A stretch of DNA of 64,000 bases, taken from contig NZ_RBJB01000002.1 in the NCBI RefSeq assembly GCF_003634635.1, forward strand, positions 496,001-560,000, read 5' to 3'. The DNA is from Marinobacter nauticus. GTDB taxonomy: Bacteria; Pseudomonadota; Gammaproteobacteria; Pseudomonadales; Oleiphilaceae. Position 1 is the first letter of the stretch; each line of letters opens with the position of its first letter. The notes beneath the pieces are model-generated. The model was not told the DNA's origin and ran no database searches. It saw only the letters and a program-made list of their open reading frames with translations. Of this stretch, positions 19,790-29,529 are shown one piece after another. The position numbers were made by a program, and so were the translations under genes.

Positions 19790-20401
19790 ATGCGTCGCAC
19801 ACTGCTTGCAGCCGCGATCACGGCCACCACATTCACACCGTCCTGGGCCGGTGTACAAACCATGACCTCCGACGAGATGGTAGAAACCTACGTGGAGGAT
19901 TCCGCCGTTATTATTGTCCCACGCCAGCAACAGAAGTCCGAAGCGGATCGTGAAAAGATTATCCGTGCCCTTACCATCTCGCCAGGTGAGCCCGTACTGA
20001 GCGAAGCTGAAGAGGAAGCGTATCGGGAAGCTCTTCGGCGTTATCTTGATGAGGGCAAGAAAGATGCGCTCTCCGATGCCGAAGAGGAATTCCTGCGCAG
20101 AGCCCTGCTGCTTCCGGTCGACGAACTGGCCAGAGCACAGCCTCCGGCGGACTTTACCCCGAGGACACTGCCCATTATCTTTGGTCAGCAACCGGAAATT
20201 CCGGATGAGCCCTTCACCCAGACGTTCCTGAATGATCAGTTGGGCATTGGCTTCGATGGCCAGAATCTGAATTTCAGTATCGGTAACCCCCCGGGCATCG
20301 ATCAGATCCAGATCCCCGAAGCGATCAACGAAGGCCCCATTACATTGACTCCCCGTCCGGGCGGAGGGTTTGACCTTTCCATTCAGGTGCCCGACCAATA
20401 A
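19790..20401 (+). CDS. Secreted protein of unknown function
   Basis: A 203-aa protein that I do not recognise. The ATG at 19790 is preceded by GAGG at 9 bp; earlier ATG or GTG-type starts lack a ribosome site. Residues 1 to about 20 are a signal peptide (ending PSWAG). A highly charged, Glu-rich helical segment follows (about 45-120) and then a Pro/Gly/Ile-rich tail that may be beta-structured. It is a single-gene unit with its own promoter-like sequence and a strong terminator. It faces the DUF6160 protein gene convergently. Periplasmic or outer-membrane association is an inference. Confidence 0.7.
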   Translation: MRRTLLAAAITATTFTPSWAGVQTMTSDEMVETYVEDSAVIIVPRQQQKSEADREKIIRALTISPGEPVLSEAEEEAYREALRRYLDEGKKDALSDAEEEFLRRALLLPVDELARAQPPADFTPRTLPIIFGQQPEIPDEPFTQTFLNDQLGIGFDGQNLNFSIGNPPGIDQIQIPEAINEGPITLTPRPGGGFDLSIQVPDQ

Positions 20402-20425
20402 TTACTCAACCCCTGAAACGAAAAG

Positions 20426-20454
20426 CGGCGACCAGAACGGTCGCCGTTTTTTTT
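20426..20454 (+). terminator. Rho-independent terminator
   Basis: A perfect 8-bp stem (CGGCGACC / GGTCGCCG) with a 5-base loop is followed by eight T residues, 24 bp after the stop of the secreted protein gene. Confidence 0.93.
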
Positions 20455-20474
20455 GTCTGCTGATTCGGTCAGAC

Positions 20475-20500
20475 AAAAAAACGCCCCGCAGTGCGGGGCG
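20475..20500 (-). terminator. Rho-independent terminator of the DUF6160 gene
   Basis: On the minus strand a perfect 8-bp stem (CGCCCCGC / GCGGGGCG) with a 3-base loop is followed by seven T residues. It ends transcription arriving from 20530 and stands back to back with the plus-strand terminator at 20426-20454. Confidence 0.93.
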
Positions 20501-20529
20501 CTATCACCACGTTAAGGTGTCAGGTCAAC

Positions 20530-21348
20530 TTACTGGTGACCATAAACCTTCATAGTGGTGTTGGTTACAGCCAGGTTGTCTACACGGAAAGAACCGATAG
20601 ACTCACCGCCGATCTCAACCGCGCCAACACCGATGTCAGCTACGAACTGAGGAATGCTGATTTCCAGAGCGTCGCCACCGGTGGCAGCAGAGGTGCCCTT
20701 GCCAACAGTGATCTGAGCCTGAGCGAACATGCTGGCTGCGTCAACAGCGCCGCCGTTCTCATAGTAGGTAGCACCGTAAACGGTCAGGTCACGTACGTTG
20801 ACACCCAGGAAGTCCACGTCCATATCCATATCAGTCACGTTGAAGCCAACGTTCATGATCAGGTTGTCAGTGGCGGTATCCACACGGATGTTCAGCAGGC
20901 CGAGGTTACCCTCGATACCGATGTTGCTGGCCAGCAGAGTGGAGTCACCGCTGCCGTCAGTGGCGTTCAGAGAGGCAGAACCAACAGCCATGGCGAAATC
21001 GATCGGAGCGCCAGAGATGCTGTGAACGTCGATGAACGCGTCACCGTCGGCTTCTACGTCGATGTCGATAACCAGGTCATCCAGCATGCCGGATACGCCA
21101 GTTACCGCGCCGTTGGCATCACGCTCAACGGAGCCGCCACCGATGGAGATGTCGTTAACTGCCAGGTAACCTTCGTCAGTGTAGCGGAACTCACCGATGG
21201 AAACTTCGGTTTCCAGTTCGATGGTCACACCGGCCTGACCGGTCACGTTACCCATGGTGGTGTCGTCAAGCGCTTTCAGATCAGCTTGAGCGGCAAAAGG
21301 AGCTGCAGCAACGGCCGTTGCCAGTGCGATTTTTTTCAGGCCTTTCAT
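20530..21348 (-). CDS. DUF6160/FilA-like secreted beta-rich protein
   Basis: A 272-aa protein with a classic signal peptide (residues 1-22, ending AQA) and an Asp/Gly/Val-rich, probably beta-structured mature part, opening with LKALDDTTMGNVTGQAGVTI. The 'MGNVTGQAGV' opening is typical of DUF6160 proteins, to which FilA, encoded in a putative pilus operon of Acinetobacter, belongs. No Cys is present. An AGGAG site lies 6 bp before the ATG. It has its own strong terminator, so it may be well expressed. A surface or matrix role is inferred, not shown. Confidence 0.75.
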   Translation of the reverse strand: MKGLKKIALATAVAAAPFAAQADLKALDDTTMGNVTGQAGVTIELETEVSIGEFRYTDEGYLAVNDISIGGGSVERDANGAVTGVSGMLDDLVIDIDVEADGDAFIDVHSISGAPIDFAMAVGSASLNATDGSGDSTLLASNIGIEGNLGLLNIRVDTATDNLIMNVGFNVTDMDMDVDFLGVNVRDLTVYGATYYENGGAVDAASMFAQAQITVGKGTSAATGGDALEISIPQFVADIGVGAVEIGGESIGSFRVDNLAVTNTTMKVYGHQ

Positions 21349-21507
21349 AACGTTCTCCTAATTGGAACAGTTTGTTGTTATTTCCATCTTGTGCAGACTG
21401 TTTGGTGTACTTTTGTATCTGCACGGCTACAGAGTACTGCAGAGGTAACTGAATGTTCCGTGACCACCTTCACGTAATCGATACTTGGATTGTCGGACAC
21501 AAAAACA

Positions 21508-22056
21508 CTATTCAGCCGGCTCCTCATCCACATTGATGTTGAAGATCTTGTTCTCCATCTCCACAACAACCTGCTCGCCAAAAAGCGCTTTGCCTTCATC
21601 AATGGTGAAAGGCACCAGTTGGGCCAGCGTTGGTCCGAAGATATGCTCCATCTCGACCACCAGTACCCGGTCCGCCTCCGACTCTTTATTGGGATTGGCG
21701 GTTGTGTAGAACACTGCGGTCGCGCCGATCTTGCCTTTCTTTACCAGTGCAACGAGCGAACGCCGGAGTACCTCAAGGGCGACATCCGCCGGCATTTCCT
21801 CAATCTGCTTGATCCGAATCGTTTTGGTCTTGTCTCCCGTGTCGGTTACCACGGCAAACGGCTTTACCCCACCCGTCACCACGATCCGGTTTTCAAGGTC
21901 ATCGACACCCTTCTGGTACATCCGCTCAAACTGTTCCTGAATCATCTCCTTGATTTCAGTTTCAGACGGCTGCTGGGCATTGACGTATCCGGGTGCCATC
22001 AGCAGGGGAACCAGAAACATCAGAAAGGTCATCAAACGGGATTTTTGCTGTGTCAT
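21508..22056 (-). CDS. Secreted protein of unknown function
   Basis: A 182-aa protein with a signal peptide (residues 1 to about 26, ending NAQ) and no domain that I recognise. The ATG at 22056 has GGAG at 5 bp; a longer frame up to 22089 lacks support. The mature protein is acidic, with a helical stretch (EIKEMIQEQFERMYQKGVDD) and a mixed alpha/beta remainder. It precedes the DUF6160 gene on the same strand by 159 bp, and the two may work together. Confidence 0.7.
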   Translation of the reverse strand: MTQQKSRLMTFLMFLVPLLMAPGYVNAQQPSETEIKEMIQEQFERMYQKGVDDLENRIVVTGGVKPFAVVTDTGDKTKTIRIKQIEEMPADVALEVLRRSLVALVKKGKIGATAVFYTTANPNKESEADRVLVVEMEHIFGPTLAQLVPFTIDEGKALFGEQVVVEMENKIFNINVDEEPAE

Positions 22057-22272
22057 ACCTACTCCACTTTCCTCAGAAAGCTCGCGCAACAGGAGCGCAC
22101 GGCTTTTACATTGTTTTTATGCTGGGGGTGCCCTGCTATCTCGGTTAGAATAGCCACCGGCTTTTTCTCCCCGTCCGAACAGGACGCTATTTCATTAGAT
22201 CAGTGCCGCCGCAAACGCTACAACGCTGTTTTTGTGGCCTGTTTATCATTTCAGCAAGATTCCGGAGGACCC

Positions 22273-23622
22273 TTGGGCCGGGCAACAACACGGGAACTTA
22301 CCCGGGCGACCTACCACCAGCTTATGATGCATGCCTGCCGGGCGTCTGATTTCGCCTTTCTGGGTAGCGCAGGCTATGGCTCCGGTCGCGGCACCTTATG
22401 TGGTTTCTCGGCCTTGGCCGTATGCTCGCAGGAACTGCCTGGTGCCAGTTCGGCCGCCGTTGATACCGCCAGTCTCGCCCGGGAAATGGAAGATCTTGCC
22501 GCACCATTTCAGGTAGAGCGCGGTACCGACCCGAATCATCTCACTGGCGGCTGGATTGGCTATCTGGGGTACGAACTGGGCTACGCCCGGGAACGGCGGC
22601 TGGCGCAATTGCACGAGGCCTCCACCGTTCCGTTAATGCACGCCGGGCTCTATCTCTGGACCGCAAGTTTTGACCGGAATAGCGGTCGCTACTGGCTCTG
22701 GATTCACCCGGCATGCCCTGCTTCGATTCAGGAGCAGATTGAACAATGGCTGTCGACCCCGGCAAACCGCCAGATGCACTGGCACATGGAAGCCCGGTTT
22801 GCTCCAGTACAAACGCCAGAAGAATTCAAATCGGGTGTCGAAGCCGTCAAGCGCTACATAGAAGCTGGCGATTGTTATCAGGCCAACCTGTCCCAGGCAT
22901 TCTCTGGCAAATTCTGCGGCTATCCATGGCTCGCCTTCGAGAAGCTCACGGAAGCCAATCCGACGCCCTACAGCGCCTTCCTGAGAGTCGGAGACGACTC
23001 GATTCTTTCCATATCGCCAGAGCGGTTTCTGAAAATAGATCAGGGTGTAGTCGAGACCAGCCCCATCAAAGGTACACGCCCCCGGGGCTCCTCGCCGGAA
23101 TCCGATGTCAAATTGGCAAATGAACTTCAGGCATCCGAGAAAGACCGCGCCGAGAACCTGATGATTGTGGACCTGTTGCGGAATGATCTCAGCCTCCATG
23201 CTGAGGCCGGAAGCGTGCAGGTTGAGCAGCTGTTTGCCCTTGAATCCTACGCCAATGTCCACCACCTGGTCAGCCATATCAAGGCCAGTTTAAAACCGGG
23301 AATCAGCCCACTTCAGGCGTTGTTCGATGCCTTTCCTGGCGGCTCCATCACCGGCGCTCCGAAAATCCGGGCGATGGAAATTATTCGCGAACTGGAACCT
23401 CACTGGCGAGGGCCCTATTGTGGTTCTGTCTTCTATTACGGACTTGATGGCCGGCTGGACAGCAACATCGCAATACGAACTCTGCTGTGCGAGTCCAACG
23501 GTACGATTCGTTGTTGGGGGGGCGGAGGCATCGTGGCGGATTCTGACCCGGAGGCCGAGTATCAGGAGACACTCACCAAGGTCAAACCACTGATGGACTT
23601 TCTGGAAAAGCTGAAGCTCTGA
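22273..23622 (+). CDS. pabB: Aminodeoxychorismate synthase component I
   Basis: PabB converts chorismate and ammonia to 4-amino-4-deoxychorismate for folate synthesis. The 449-aa protein has the chorismate-binding core: ISPERFL, then PIKGTRPRG, whose Lys distinguishes PabB from anthranilate synthase, and AFPGGSITGAPKIRAMEII. I chose the TTG at 22273, with GGAGG 4 bp upstream, because the family's N-terminal region (RATYHQLMMHACRASDFAFL) is then kept; the next ATG (22324) would remove it. The frame stays open upstream but shows no family similarity there. Confidence 0.93.
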   Translation: MGRATTRELTRATYHQLMMHACRASDFAFLGSAGYGSGRGTLCGFSALAVCSQELPGASSAAVDTASLAREMEDLAAPFQVERGTDPNHLTGGWIGYLGYELGYARERRLAQLHEASTVPLMHAGLYLWTASFDRNSGRYWLWIHPACPASIQEQIEQWLSTPANRQMHWHMEARFAPVQTPEEFKSGVEAVKRYIEAGDCYQANLSQAFSGKFCGYPWLAFEKLTEANPTPYSAFLRVGDDSILSISPERFLKIDQGVVETSPIKGTRPRGSSPESDVKLANELQASEKDRAENLMIVDLLRNDLSLHAEAGSVQVEQLFALESYANVHHLVSHIKASLKPGISPLQALFDAFPGGSITGAPKIRAMEIIRELEPHWRGPYCGSVFYYGLDGRLDSNIAIRTLLCESNGTIRCWGGGGIVADSDPEAEYQETLTKVKPLMDFLEKLKL

Positions 23623-23670
23623 TCTGCACCACAGCCGCACAGCCGCGGCACAGATCAGCGATTCGAAGGA

Positions 23671-24285
23671 TCAGGCGCTGTGAATCGCGCTCGCCTTCAA
23701 AAATTCCTGTTTCAGATCGTCAAAGTTGTGCACCGCCGGGAACTGCGGGAACTCATCAATAACGTTCTGGGGCGCGTGGAACAGAATGCCCGCCTCTGCC
23801 TGGCCGAGCATGGTGGTATCGTTGTAGGAGTCACCAGCGGCAATTACCCGGTAGTTCAACAACTGGAATGCACGCACAGACTGGCGTTTCGGATCCCGCT
23901 GACGCAGCAGGTAATTGGTGATCTGACCACTCTCCGCCACTTCCAGTTTGTGGCACAACAACGCCGGATAGCCGAGCTTCTTCATCAGCGGCATGGCGAA
24001 CTCGTAAAAGGTATCCGACAGAATCACCACCTGGAAACGCTCACGCAGCCAGTCGAGGAATTCCCGGGCGCCCGGCAGCGGGTCCAGAGTACCGATGACT
24101 TCCTGGATTTCCGGCAGCCCATAGCCGTGCTGGTCCAGAATACGCAGGCGCTGCTTCATCAAGACATCGTAATCAGGGATATCCCGGGTGGTTGCCTTGA
24201 GTTCTTCAATGCCGGTTTTTTCTGCAAAGGCGATCCAGATTTCCGGAATGAGTACGCCCTCAAGGTCAAGACATGCGAGTTCCAC
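23671..24285 (-). CDS. thrH: ThrH, phosphoserine phosphatase / homoserine phosphotransferase
   Basis: ThrH is a HAD-superfamily enzyme known from Pseudomonas that dephosphorylates phosphoserine and can transfer the phosphate to homoserine. The 204-aa protein starts MELACLDLEGVLIPEIW, with the nucleophile Asp at about 7 in DLEG. It has the HAD motif VILSDTFYEF and the metal-binding AAGDSYNDTTML. It is convergent with pabB across a 48-bp gap, where an 8-bp dyad (CTGATCTG / CAGATCAG) overlaps the pabB stop but lacks a T-tract. Confidence 0.95.
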   Translation of the reverse strand: MELACLDLEGVLIPEIWIAFAEKTGIEELKATTRDIPDYDVLMKQRLRILDQHGYGLPEIQEVIGTLDPLPGAREFLDWLRERFQVVILSDTFYEFAMPLMKKLGYPALLCHKLEVAESGQITNYLLRQRDPKRQSVRAFQLLNYRVIAAGDSYNDTTMLGQAEAGILFHAPQNVIDEFPQFPAVHNFDDLKQEFLKASAIHSA

Positions 24286-24485
24286 AACGGTCTCCTGAAC
24301 GATAAATAAAAAGATGAGGCACCTGCGCCCCGGTTGGTGGGCGTATGATATGAAAAAGCGCGGCCAAATGCATCGTGTATCCGGTGTTGCCCATCTTTGA
24401 TGGCATAAAGATATAGATCCTCATTCCTTCAGAGCATTAAAGGTTTACTGCTAAGCTAGCCACACAAGTTATTGGTACAGACTGG

Positions 24486-25217
24486 ATGATTATGACTGAT
24501 ATCGACTCTCTCCGGGCCGAACTGGATGGTCAAAGCCCCAGGGCGATCCTGAAAGCCGCCCTCGCCCACTATGGCAACATTGCCATTTCGTTCAGTGGCG
24601 CCGAGGACGTCGTGCTGATCGAAATGGCTCACAAACTGACCGACAATCTCAGGGTGTTTACCCTGGATACCGGCCGACTGCACCCGGAAACCTACGAGTT
24701 TGTCGATCGGGTGCGAAAACACTACGGCATCGATATTGAAGTCCTGTTCCCGGATGCCAAAGAAGTTCAGGACATGGTCAACCGCAAAGGCCTGTTCAGT
24801 TTTTACGAAGAGGGTCATTCGGAATGCTGCGGTATCCGCAAGGTTAACCCGCTGCGCCGTAAGCTTGCCACACTGGATGCCTGGGTCACAGGCCAGCGTC
24901 GGGACCAGAGCCCCGGTACCCGGAATGAGGTGCCGGTGGTCCAGCTGGATACCGCCTTCTCAACTGATGCAAAACCACTGATAAAATTTAACCCGCTGGC
25001 AAACTGGAGTTCCAAAGAAGTCTGGGATTACATCCGCATGTCTGAGGCGCCCTATAACCGGCTACACGAGCAGGGCTTCGTCAGTATTGGTTGCCAGCCT
25101 TGCACCCGCCCGGTGCTCCCTGGCCAGCACGAGCGCGAAGGACGCTGGTGGTGGGAAGAAGCCACACACAAGGAATGCGGTCTGCATGCCGGCAACCTGA
25201 TCGGCAAGTCTGGCTGA
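24486..25217 (+). CDS. cysH: Adenylyl-sulfate (APS) reductase, 4Fe-4S type
   Basis: CysH reduces activated sulfate to sulfite in assimilatory sulfate reduction. This 243-aa protein has the PP-loop SFSGAEDVV (about 35-43) and two Cys pairs, C114-C115 (ECCGIRK) and C203/C206 (GCQPC). They ligate a 4Fe-4S cluster and mark the APS-reducing subfamily, as in Pseudomonas, rather than the PAPS-reducing E. coli type. The start could also be the second ATG at 24492. The gene is convergent with cysB and shares a terminator with it. Confidence 0.95.
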   Translation: MIMTDIDSLRAELDGQSPRAILKAALAHYGNIAISFSGAEDVVLIEMAHKLTDNLRVFTLDTGRLHPETYEFVDRVRKHYGIDIEVLFPDAKEVQDMVNRKGLFSFYEEGHSECCGIRKVNPLRRKLATLDAWVTGQRRDQSPGTRNEVPVVQLDTAFSTDAKPLIKFNPLANWSSKEVWDYIRMSEAPYNRLHEQGFVSIGCQPCTRPVLPGQHEREGRWWWEEATHKECGLHAGNLIGKSG

Positions 25218-25238
25218 ACGGCCCGAAGCTGCGCCCAC

Positions 25239-25276
25239 AAAAAAGCCCGCGTCGCCTTAACGGCCCGCGGGCTTTT
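25239..25276. terminator. Bidirectional terminator between cysH and cysB
   Basis: Perfect 11-bp arms (AAAAGCCCGCG / CGCGGGCTTTT) flank a 14-base loop. Each strand ends in a T-run: four on plus, six on minus. It fits termination of both convergent genes. Confidence 0.9.
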
Positions 25277-25290
25277 CATTGGCCCCAACC

Positions 25291-26310
<1,020 letters not shown>

Positions 26311-26472
26311 TCAGGCTCAACTCGTGAACGCTGGTGGATTCATAACCGGATAATACGCATAAAGGATCAATTTTTCATTCTTTTTTGGTATACAAGGCAA
26401 TCTGTATTCAGTGTAGACCAAATCTCTGGTTTCGCTGGCCCGACAACACCTTGCGTCAACACAGCCCTTGAC

Positions 26473-26494
26473 TTGTGTGTGACAAAGCACACAA
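26473..26494. promoter_or_regulatory. 22-bp dyad upstream of the MalT-like gene
   Basis: Arms TTGTGTG and CACACAA are separated by 8 bp, 34 bp before the ATG at 26529. A TTGACT hexamer (26468-26473) abuts it and could be a -35 box, but no good -10 box follows. It may be an operator. Confidence 0.3.
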
Positions 26495-26528
26495 TCGCTA
26501 GTCAAACGTGCCCAGATCCCGGGAAGCC

Positions 26529-29279
26529 ATGCTGCTGACAACCAAATTCCTCCGGCCAACACCCGATTCCAGAGCCGTTCAACGTCAACGGCTGGATACC
26601 CTGCTGCAACCGGAATCCGGCAAACGACTGAATCTGGTTATTGCTCCGGCGGGTTATGGCAAGACCACACTGGTCAGCCAGTGGTGCGCCGGCAACAGCA
26701 TGCCCACCGCCTGGCTCTCACTGGACGAGCAGGACGACAAGCCAAGGCAGTTCTGGCAGTACGTAATTGGCGCCTTCGAGCATGCCGGCCTGATAGGACT
26801 GGAGGACTGCAAGAAACTGTTGGCCAGGCAGGACGACGACGAACTCACACCCGCCATTACCGGCCTTTTGAATGTTCTCGCGGCAGATGGCAATGCCTGG
26901 TCTCTGGTGGTGGATGACTACCACGTTATCAGTAACGACACCCTCCATCGCCAGCTCGCGTGGTTTCTGGACTATCTGCCACCCGGTATCCTGGTGACCC
27001 TGGCGTCACGAACTGAGCCACCGCTGCCACTGGCCCGCTGGCGCGTCCGTCGTCAGGTTCAGGACATCCACCCCGGTCTGCTGGCGTTTTCCGAAGAGGA
27101 ATGTCAGGAATTCTTCCGTAGTACGATGGCCATGGAGCTGTCCGAGGACGACATTCGGTCGATATGCCGTAAAACCGAAGGCTGGGTAGCCGCCATGCAG
27201 CTTTCAGCATTGGCCGGAAAGAAAGAAGCCGTCCTGCCCGGTCAGGCCTTGAGCTCACCGGACAGCCGACTGATTTCCGATTATGTCCTTACAGAAGTGC
27301 TTGAGCAGCTTCCCGAAGATTTGAAGGACTTCCTGCTGGAAACGGCTTGTTGTCCGCGCTTATGCGCCCCTTTGTGCAATGCCGTCAGGCAGCGCCAGGA
27401 CAGTCAGGAAAAGCTGTCCAGCCTTCTGTCCCAGAATCTCTTTCTGATCCCGCTGGACAACAGCAATGAGTGGTTTCGTTACCACGACCTGTTTCGGGAA
27501 GCCCTGTTACAGCGAATCCAGAGTGCCGCCCCCTCCCATGCCTCGGAACTGCAATCCCGAGCCATTGACTGGCTACTACGCCATGGCCATGTCCAGGAAG
27601 GGATTGTCCAGATTGTCCGGCGCAACGATACAGACCATCTGGCGGCGGTTCTGGCGGAACACGGCAACAACCTGATTCATGGCGGCTATCACCTTCCGGT
27701 ACTTGAATGGCTGGATGCTATCCCTGCCCACAAGATTCAGGACAGCCCGCAACTGCAGATGCTCAGAATCTGGGGCCTGTTTTTCGCAAACCGGGTGGAA
27801 AGCCTGGACCCGCTTCTGCTGGAAGTTGAGGACCTGCTGGACCGCCGTGTTGCCGATTCACACCCTGACGCGGAAGGCGCCCTGGCGTTGCACAGCGAGA
27901 TTTCGCTGGTGAGATCCTACCTGGCCCGCACCCGCAACGATGAGAAAAACGCCTCGGATCTTACCCGCCAGGTGCTGAAGGACATTGATCAGATCAGCAT
28001 TCCCCTGAAGTCAGTCACCTATTACGGCCTGGGCCTGGATTATTTCGGGAAGGGCGAACTGAATGACGCCGAGGAGGCTCTGGAGTCTGCCGTTCATTAT
28101 GGCCAGGTAGAGCGCAAAGCCAGTACCGTTCTGTCATCCGGCGGCCTGCTCGCCTGGATTCAATACCACCGTGGCGATACCGATCTTGCTCTTGAGACGA
28201 CGGGGCGAGTACGACAATGGGTGGACGAACACTATGCGGACCCCAGCCAGCCGAGACTGATCTCCTGCTGGCAAAACAGTGCATTGACAGAAATCTATCG
28301 CGAGCGAAACCAGATCAGCACCGCCGACGGATACCTGGCCCCCCTGCTCGATCATGTACGAAAGGGTACCGAACCGGGCCAGCATGTGGTGATCCAGTAC
28401 GTACGGGGACACCTCGCCTTTACCCGGGGTGACCTGGAAACGGCGGTTGAGGCACTGGAAGATGCCGTGACAACCGGCCGGCGCCGGAGGGAACACATTG
28501 TATTCGAGCCCCCGGCCGCTTCCGCGTTGCTGGCAAGGTGCTACCTGAGTTCCGGCCATGCCGAAAAAGCTCGCGCCTGTTTGCAGCCCACCCTGGATCA
28601 ACCAGCCACCAACCCGCTAAACCGGGAGCAGAACCAGATTGCCCTGGCCCGGGTACAGAATGCACTGGGCGAATATCAGCAGGCTCAGGACACCCTGTCC
28701 GCCCTGATACCAGCCGCAGAACGCAACGCGCACAATCGACACCTGGTAGAGATTTTACTGGTGTACGCCGAGGCGCTGGCCCACGAGGGCCGCAATGACG
28801 AGTCCGATGCCATGCTGGAGAAAGCACTGGACCGGGCCGAAAACGCAGGCTTTCTGCGCCTGTTTGCGGAAGAGAGCACTGCACTACGGGACATGCTACT
28901 GGATTTTCCCAGACTACGAACCCCGGGGCGGTGGAACCGGGAACTGCTCGGGATGCTCAGGGATCTGGCCGCCGGACAGCCTGGCGAGGCGTCTTTTAAT
29001 GGCTCCCAGGAAGCCAATCACCCCATCGATACTGCCCGCCCGGGGGGCGAGCATGTAAATGCCCTGACAGAACCGTTGAGCCAGCGTGAGCAGGAAGTTC
29101 TCGTGCTGATCCACCAGGGGCTTGCCAACAAAGAAATTGCTGAGCGCATGTCCGTTGCCCCGGCTACCGTGAAAGCGCACATCAGGAACCTGTACGGCAA
29201 GCTCGGCGTGAGCCGGCGCACCGAGGCGCTGGCGAAAGCAAGGGAGGTGGGGTTGCTGGAGGATGTCGCAAAAACGTGA
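26529..29279 (+). CDS. MalT-like LuxR-family ATP-dependent transcriptional regulator
   Basis: A 916-aa STAND-type regulator: an N-terminal NTPase with Walker A (IAPAGYGKTT, about 38-47) and Walker B (WSLVVDDYH), a long central helical-repeat (TPR-like) sensor part, and a C-terminal LuxR helix-turn-helix (LSQREQEVLVLIHQGLANKEIAERMSV at roughly 845-905, quoted in parts: LSQREQEVLVL and NKEIAERMSV). MalT and AlkS have the same plan. The inducer and target genes are unknown, and no maltose genes are nearby. The ATG at 26529 has GGGAAG at about 3 bp; a GTG at 26508 is also possible. Confidence 0.88.
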   Translation: MLLTTKFLRPTPDSRAVQRQRLDTLLQPESGKRLNLVIAPAGYGKTTLVSQWCAGNSMPTAWLSLDEQDDKPRQFWQYVIGAFEHAGLIGLEDCKKLLARQDDDELTPAITGLLNVLAADGNAWSLVVDDYHVISNDTLHRQLAWFLDYLPPGILVTLASRTEPPLPLARWRVRRQVQDIHPGLLAFSEEECQEFFRSTMAMELSEDDIRSICRKTEGWVAAMQLSALAGKKEAVLPGQALSSPDSRLISDYVLTEVLEQLPEDLKDFLLETACCPRLCAPLCNAVRQRQDSQEKLSSLLSQNLFLIPLDNSNEWFRYHDLFREALLQRIQSAAPSHASELQSRAIDWLLRHGHVQEGIVQIVRRNDTDHLAAVLAEHGNNLIHGGYHLPVLEWLDAIPAHKIQDSPQLQMLRIWGLFFANRVESLDPLLLEVEDLLDRRVADSHPDAEGALALHSEISLVRSYLARTRNDEKNASDLTRQVLKDIDQISIPLKSVTYYGLGLDYFGKGELNDAEEALESAVHYGQVERKASTVLSSGGLLAWIQYHRGDTDLALETTGRVRQWVDEHYADPSQPRLISCWQNSALTEIYRERNQISTADGYLAPLLDHVRKGTEPGQHVVIQYVRGHLAFTRGDLETAVEALEDAVTTGRRRREHIVFEPPAASALLARCYLSSGHAEKARACLQPTLDQPATNPLNREQNQIALARVQNALGEYQQAQDTLSALIPAAERNAHNRHLVEILLVYAEALAHEGRNDESDAMLEKALDRAENAGFLRLFAEESTALRDMLLDFPRLRTPGRWNRELLGMLRDLAAGQPGEASFNGSQEANHPIDTARPGGEHVNALTEPLSQREQEVLVLIHQGLANKEIAERMSVAPATVKAHIRNLYGKLGVSRRTEALAKAREVGLLEDVAKT

Positions 29280-29468
29280 TAAACATCACATTTGACACCA
29301 ATTAAGCCTGGTCACTACGCCCTTTGGACGATCCGTTTACGCCCCTTTAAGCCCTATCATTTAACCATGGTGAGGTTAACGCCTTACCTCGAAATCTGAA
29401 ATTCAGGCCTTCAGACTTCTTGTTCCGCGTTGTTTCGACGCCCGGGTTCGTTAAGAACCCCTTCCATG

Positions 29469-29500
29469 AGAGCCACCCCTTGCGGGCTGGCTCTTTTTTT
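29469..29500 (+). terminator. Rho-independent terminator
   Basis: A stem AGAGCCA / TGGCTCT with a CCCC/GGGC inner part is followed by seven T residues. It lies 190 bp after the MalT-like stop, so it either ends a long 3' tail or a separate small RNA from the gap. The gap 29280-29468 contains no gene that I can support. Confidence 0.85.
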
Positions 29501-29529
29501 ATGGGTCAACTTACAGGCATGAGAGAAAT

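Noticed and set aside
21490..22272. 260-codon N-terminal extension of PabB
   Set aside because: The extension overlaps the oppositely oriented secreted protein gene, has no family similarity, and a TTG with GGAGG at 22273 gives a normal PabB length.
23619..23658. Dyad between pabB and thrH as an intrinsic terminator
   Set aside because: The 8-bp arms are perfect, but the loop is long and neither strand has a T-run. It may be a weak structure only.
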